From contig NZ_LMDS01000007.1 in assembly GCF_001425865.1 (NCBI RefSeq), forward strand, positions 1,156 to 65,155: 64,000 nt of DNA, given 5' to 3'. The notes below the pieces were generated by a model. That model did not search any database. It saw only the letters and a list, made by a program, of their open reading frames with translations, and had not been told where the DNA came from. This document shows, one piece after another, positions 62,431 to 64,000 of the stretch (positions within the stretch are counted from its first letter, which is position 1; every line of letters starts with the position of its first letter). Made by a program: the position numbers and the translations under genes. The stretch comes from Rhizobacter sp. Root404 (GTDB lineage: Bacteria > Pseudomonadota > Gammaproteobacteria > Burkholderiales > Burkholderiaceae_C).

Positions 62431-63291
62431 TCAGTGATGGTCGTGCGCCTGGCCGACATACACCAGCGTCAACATCATGAACACGAACGCCTGGAGCGTG
62501 ATGATCAGGATGTGGAAGATCGCCCAGACCGAGCCGGCGATGATGTGGCCGATGGTCAGCAGGATGCCGGTGGCGCTGAGCGCGAAGGCACCGCCCATCA
62601 AGGCGATCAGCATGAATATCAATTCGCCGGCGTACATGTTGCCGAACAGTCGCATGCCGTGCGAGACGGTCTTGGCGACGAACTCGATGATCTGCATCAG
62701 GAAGTTCACCGGGTACAGGAACCACTTGTCGCCGAAGGGCGCCGAGAACAGCTCGTGCACCCAGCCTCCCGCGCCCTTGATCTTGACGTTGTAGATCAGG
62801 CAGACGATCAGCACGCCGAGCGACAGGCCCATCGTGACCGAGAGGTCGGCGGTCGGCACGACGCGCAGGTGCGACAGGCCGAACACATGCTCGCCGATCC
62901 ACGGCAGCAGGTCGACCGGCAGCAGGTCCATCGCGTTCAGCAGGAAGATCCACACGAACACCGTGAGCGCCAGCGGCGCGACGAGCTTGCGGCTCTGCGC
63001 GTTGTGGACGATTCCCTTGGCCTGGCTGTCGACCATCTCGACCAGCAACTCGACGGCCGCCTGGAAACGGCCCGGCACGCCCGAAGTCGCCTTGCGCGCG
63101 GCCAGCCAGAGCAGCCAGCAGCCGAGCACGCCGATCACGATCGTGAAGAACGTGGAATCGAGGTTGACGACCGAAAAATCGACCACGCCATGCTGGTGAT
63201 CGTTCTGCAGATGCTGCAGATGGTGAATGATGTATTCACCTGCGGTGGGGGCATGCGCCGCGCCTTCTTTCGCCACTGCCTCTGCTGCCAT
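62431..63291 (-). CDS. atpB: ATP synthase a subunit
   Basis: The stationary membrane channel subunit. The 286-residue protein has about six membrane segments. The essential arginine is in SHGMRLFGNMYAGELI, and a conserved histidine and glutamine lie in HILIITLQAFVFMMLTLVYV near the C-terminus. I started at MAAEAVAKEG; the open frame extends 12 codons further. It lies 81 bases before atpE. Confidence 0.97.
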   Translation of the reverse strand: MAAEAVAKEGAAHAPTAGEYIIHHLQHLQNDHQHGVVDFSVVNLDSTFFTIVIGVLGCWLLWLAARKATSGVPGRFQAAVELLVEMVDSQAKGIVHNAQSRKLVAPLALTVFVWIFLLNAMDLLPVDLLPWIGEHVFGLSHLRVVPTADLSVTMGLSLGVLIVCLIYNVKIKGAGGWVHELFSAPFGDKWFLYPVNFLMQIIEFVAKTVSHGMRLFGNMYAGELIFMLIALMGGAFALSATGILLTIGHIIAGSVWAIFHILIITLQAFVFMMLTLVYVGQAHDHH

Positions 63292-63298
63292 CTTGTTG

Positions 63299-63808
63299 CT
63301 ACGCCTTGTTGTCCGCACGCCGGCCACGCCACAGCAGCGCGACCCAGTTGACCTTGATGCACACGACCATCGTGACCAGCAGCGCCGGCCAACTCAGGTT
63401 CGGTACAACCCTCACGGCGATCGCCAACATCGCGATCGCCACCCCGATTTTCAGCATCTCCCAGAACATGAAGCCCGCGGCCATGGCCATCGGGTTTCGC
63501 GCTCTCTTCGTCATCCCGCGCGCCAGCAAGGCACTCGGCAAGACGACAGCGGCCGCGCCGTACAGCGCCGACCAGGCCGTCACGCCTTGGCGGGTGAATG
63601 CCCAGGCGACTGCGGCACACCCCAGCCCCACCACGGCCTGGGCCGCGACGACCCGCCAGGGCGATGACGACGGGTTGGACTTTCTCCAGGCCTCGGCCTC
63701 TTCTCGGGACCAGGGCTTGGATGCCGCCGCGGGCGCTTCATCGCCCCAGTCTTCGCCGGAGTCGACGGCCTTGCCATGCGCACCAGCCGTACCGATCGAG
63801 TTCATCAT
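63299..63808 (-). CDS. atpI: ATP synthase subunit I (AtpI)
   Basis: AtpI helps assemble the c ring and may carry Mg2+. The 169-residue protein has a hydrophilic N-terminal tail of about 50 residues (Ser/Glu/Asp-rich, ending SREEAEAWRKSNPSSSPW) longer than in E. coli, then four membrane helices (VVAAQAVVGLGCAAVAWAF, AMAAGFMFWEMLKIGVAIAM, LLVTMVVCIKVNWVALLWRG). It heads the atp operon. ATG 63808 or the adjacent ATG 63805 can start it. Confidence 0.9.
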   Translation of the reverse strand: MMNSIGTAGAHGKAVDSGEDWGDEAPAAASKPWSREEAEAWRKSNPSSSPWRVVAAQAVVGLGCAAVAWAFTRQGVTAWSALYGAAAVVLPSALLARGMTKRARNPMAMAAGFMFWEMLKIGVAIAMLAIAVRVVPNLSWPALLVTMVVCIKVNWVALLWRGRRADNKA

Positions 63809-63834
63809 GGTCCAACAGGGTGCGCGCGCAGCAA

Positions 63835-63868
63835 AGCCTCGGAATTATATGGGGAAACCACCGAGGCT
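63835..63868 (-). promoter_or_regulatory. atp operon promoter inside an inverted repeat
   Basis: A perfect -10 hexamer TATAAT (63844-63849, minus strand) lies about 36 bases before atpI. It is bracketed by a perfect 8-bp inverted repeat, AGCCTCGG-N18-CCGAGGCT (63835-63842 and 63861-63868). No clear -35 is visible. The repeat could be an operator over the promoter, or an RNA hairpin ending the upstream gene. Confidence 0.55.
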
Positions 63869-63904
63869 CCAGACTGCCCCACCACACCAGGAGGACTTGA
63901 CGGG

Positions 63905-64000
63905 TCAGGGCAATTGAAGGTAGCGCGCCGCGAGCGCCCGGAACGACGCGGCGGAGGCGGCCGCATCGGAATCGGCGCCCAGTTCCTGGCTCAGGATCGC
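63905..64000 (-). CDS. Unidentified protein, C-terminal end
   Basis: A frame running in from beyond the right edge ends with LAARYLQLP-stop (TGA at 63905-63907). The visible 31 residues (start AILSQELGADSDAAASAASF) are helical, Ala-rich and end in an aromatic/leucine tail. This is too short to recognise. In related genomes parB or another gene precedes atpI, but the tail does not look like ParB to me. Confidence 0.55.
   Translation of the reverse strand, partial: AILSQELGADSDAAASAASFRALAARYLQLP

Overview
The window is a continuous piece of a very GC-rich chromosome. Gene content and order point to a betaproteobacterium of the order Burkholderiales, probably the Rubrivivax / Leptothrix / Methylibium neighbourhood. 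Supporting signs are the tRNA-Tyr/Gly/Thr-tuf block, the gph-trpE...trpG-trpD-trpC order with a DinB gene inside, the apaG plus PF10136 membrane 'recombinase' pair, a lone PEP-CTERM protein and an atpIBEFHAGDC operon. The genus is inferred; no rRNA is present. I saw no prophage, insertion sequence, transposase or CRISPR array. Most of it is housekeeping and ordinary accessory chromosome, with several regulatory signals that stand out.

Region 1 (1-6000, minus strand): the 5' end of tuf, interrupted by a stop at codon 41; three tRNA genes with an extended -10 promoter; ung; and the tryptophan operon trpE-dinB-like-trpG-trpD-trpC. The 312-base gap upstream of trpE holds a likely trp leader peptide with a Trp-Pro-Trp run, an extended -10 promoter and two near-perfect palindromes.

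Region 2 (6000-13000): a secreted chalcone-isomerase-like protein, gph, the cbpA-cbpM chaperone pair, a zinc-type cation exporter, a three-gene DUF2157-DUF4401-GDYXXLXY membrane operon, and rpe. gph and rpe, which often sit together next to trpE in this order, are separated here.

Region 3 (13000-24300): apaG, a polytopic PF10136 protein, mltA, an exported msrB, then a two-gene DNA-repair operon (DUF4130-UdgX fusion and its radical SAM partner) behind a perfect CTGT-N8-ACAG SOS box. It continues with a globin, a secreted alpha/beta hydrolase with a divergent LysR regulator, a DUF1330 protein, a GlxA-type regulator and an ABM monooxygenase.

Region 4 (24300-39000): an Nramp-family transporter with non-canonical metal-site residues, periplasmic CpdB, a small lipoprotein, alkB, a PEP-CTERM protein, an MFS exporter with a divergent LysR gene, an Lrp regulator divergent from a fused indolepyruvate ferredoxin oxidoreductase, a YceI protein, and a large secreted Ig-like/hydrolase protein with EF-hand-like loops.

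Region 5 (39000-56600): a LytS-like kinase, tiny membrane protein and LytTR regulator in one overlapping operon; lysoplasmalogenase; a DUF1800-DUF1501 secreted pair; a cyclic-di-GMP cluster (MASE3-PAS-GGDEF-EAL plus two tandem TPR-TM-GGDEF paralogues) preceded by a sigma-28-like promoter; rep helicase; an AEC transporter; a stand-alone receiver protein; and a 52-residue basic protein.

Region 6 (56600-64000, minus strand): the complete F1Fo ATP synthase operon atpIBEFHAGDC, with a TATAAT promoter inside an inverted repeat at its head and a clear intrinsic terminator after atpC. An unidentified gene runs off the right edge.
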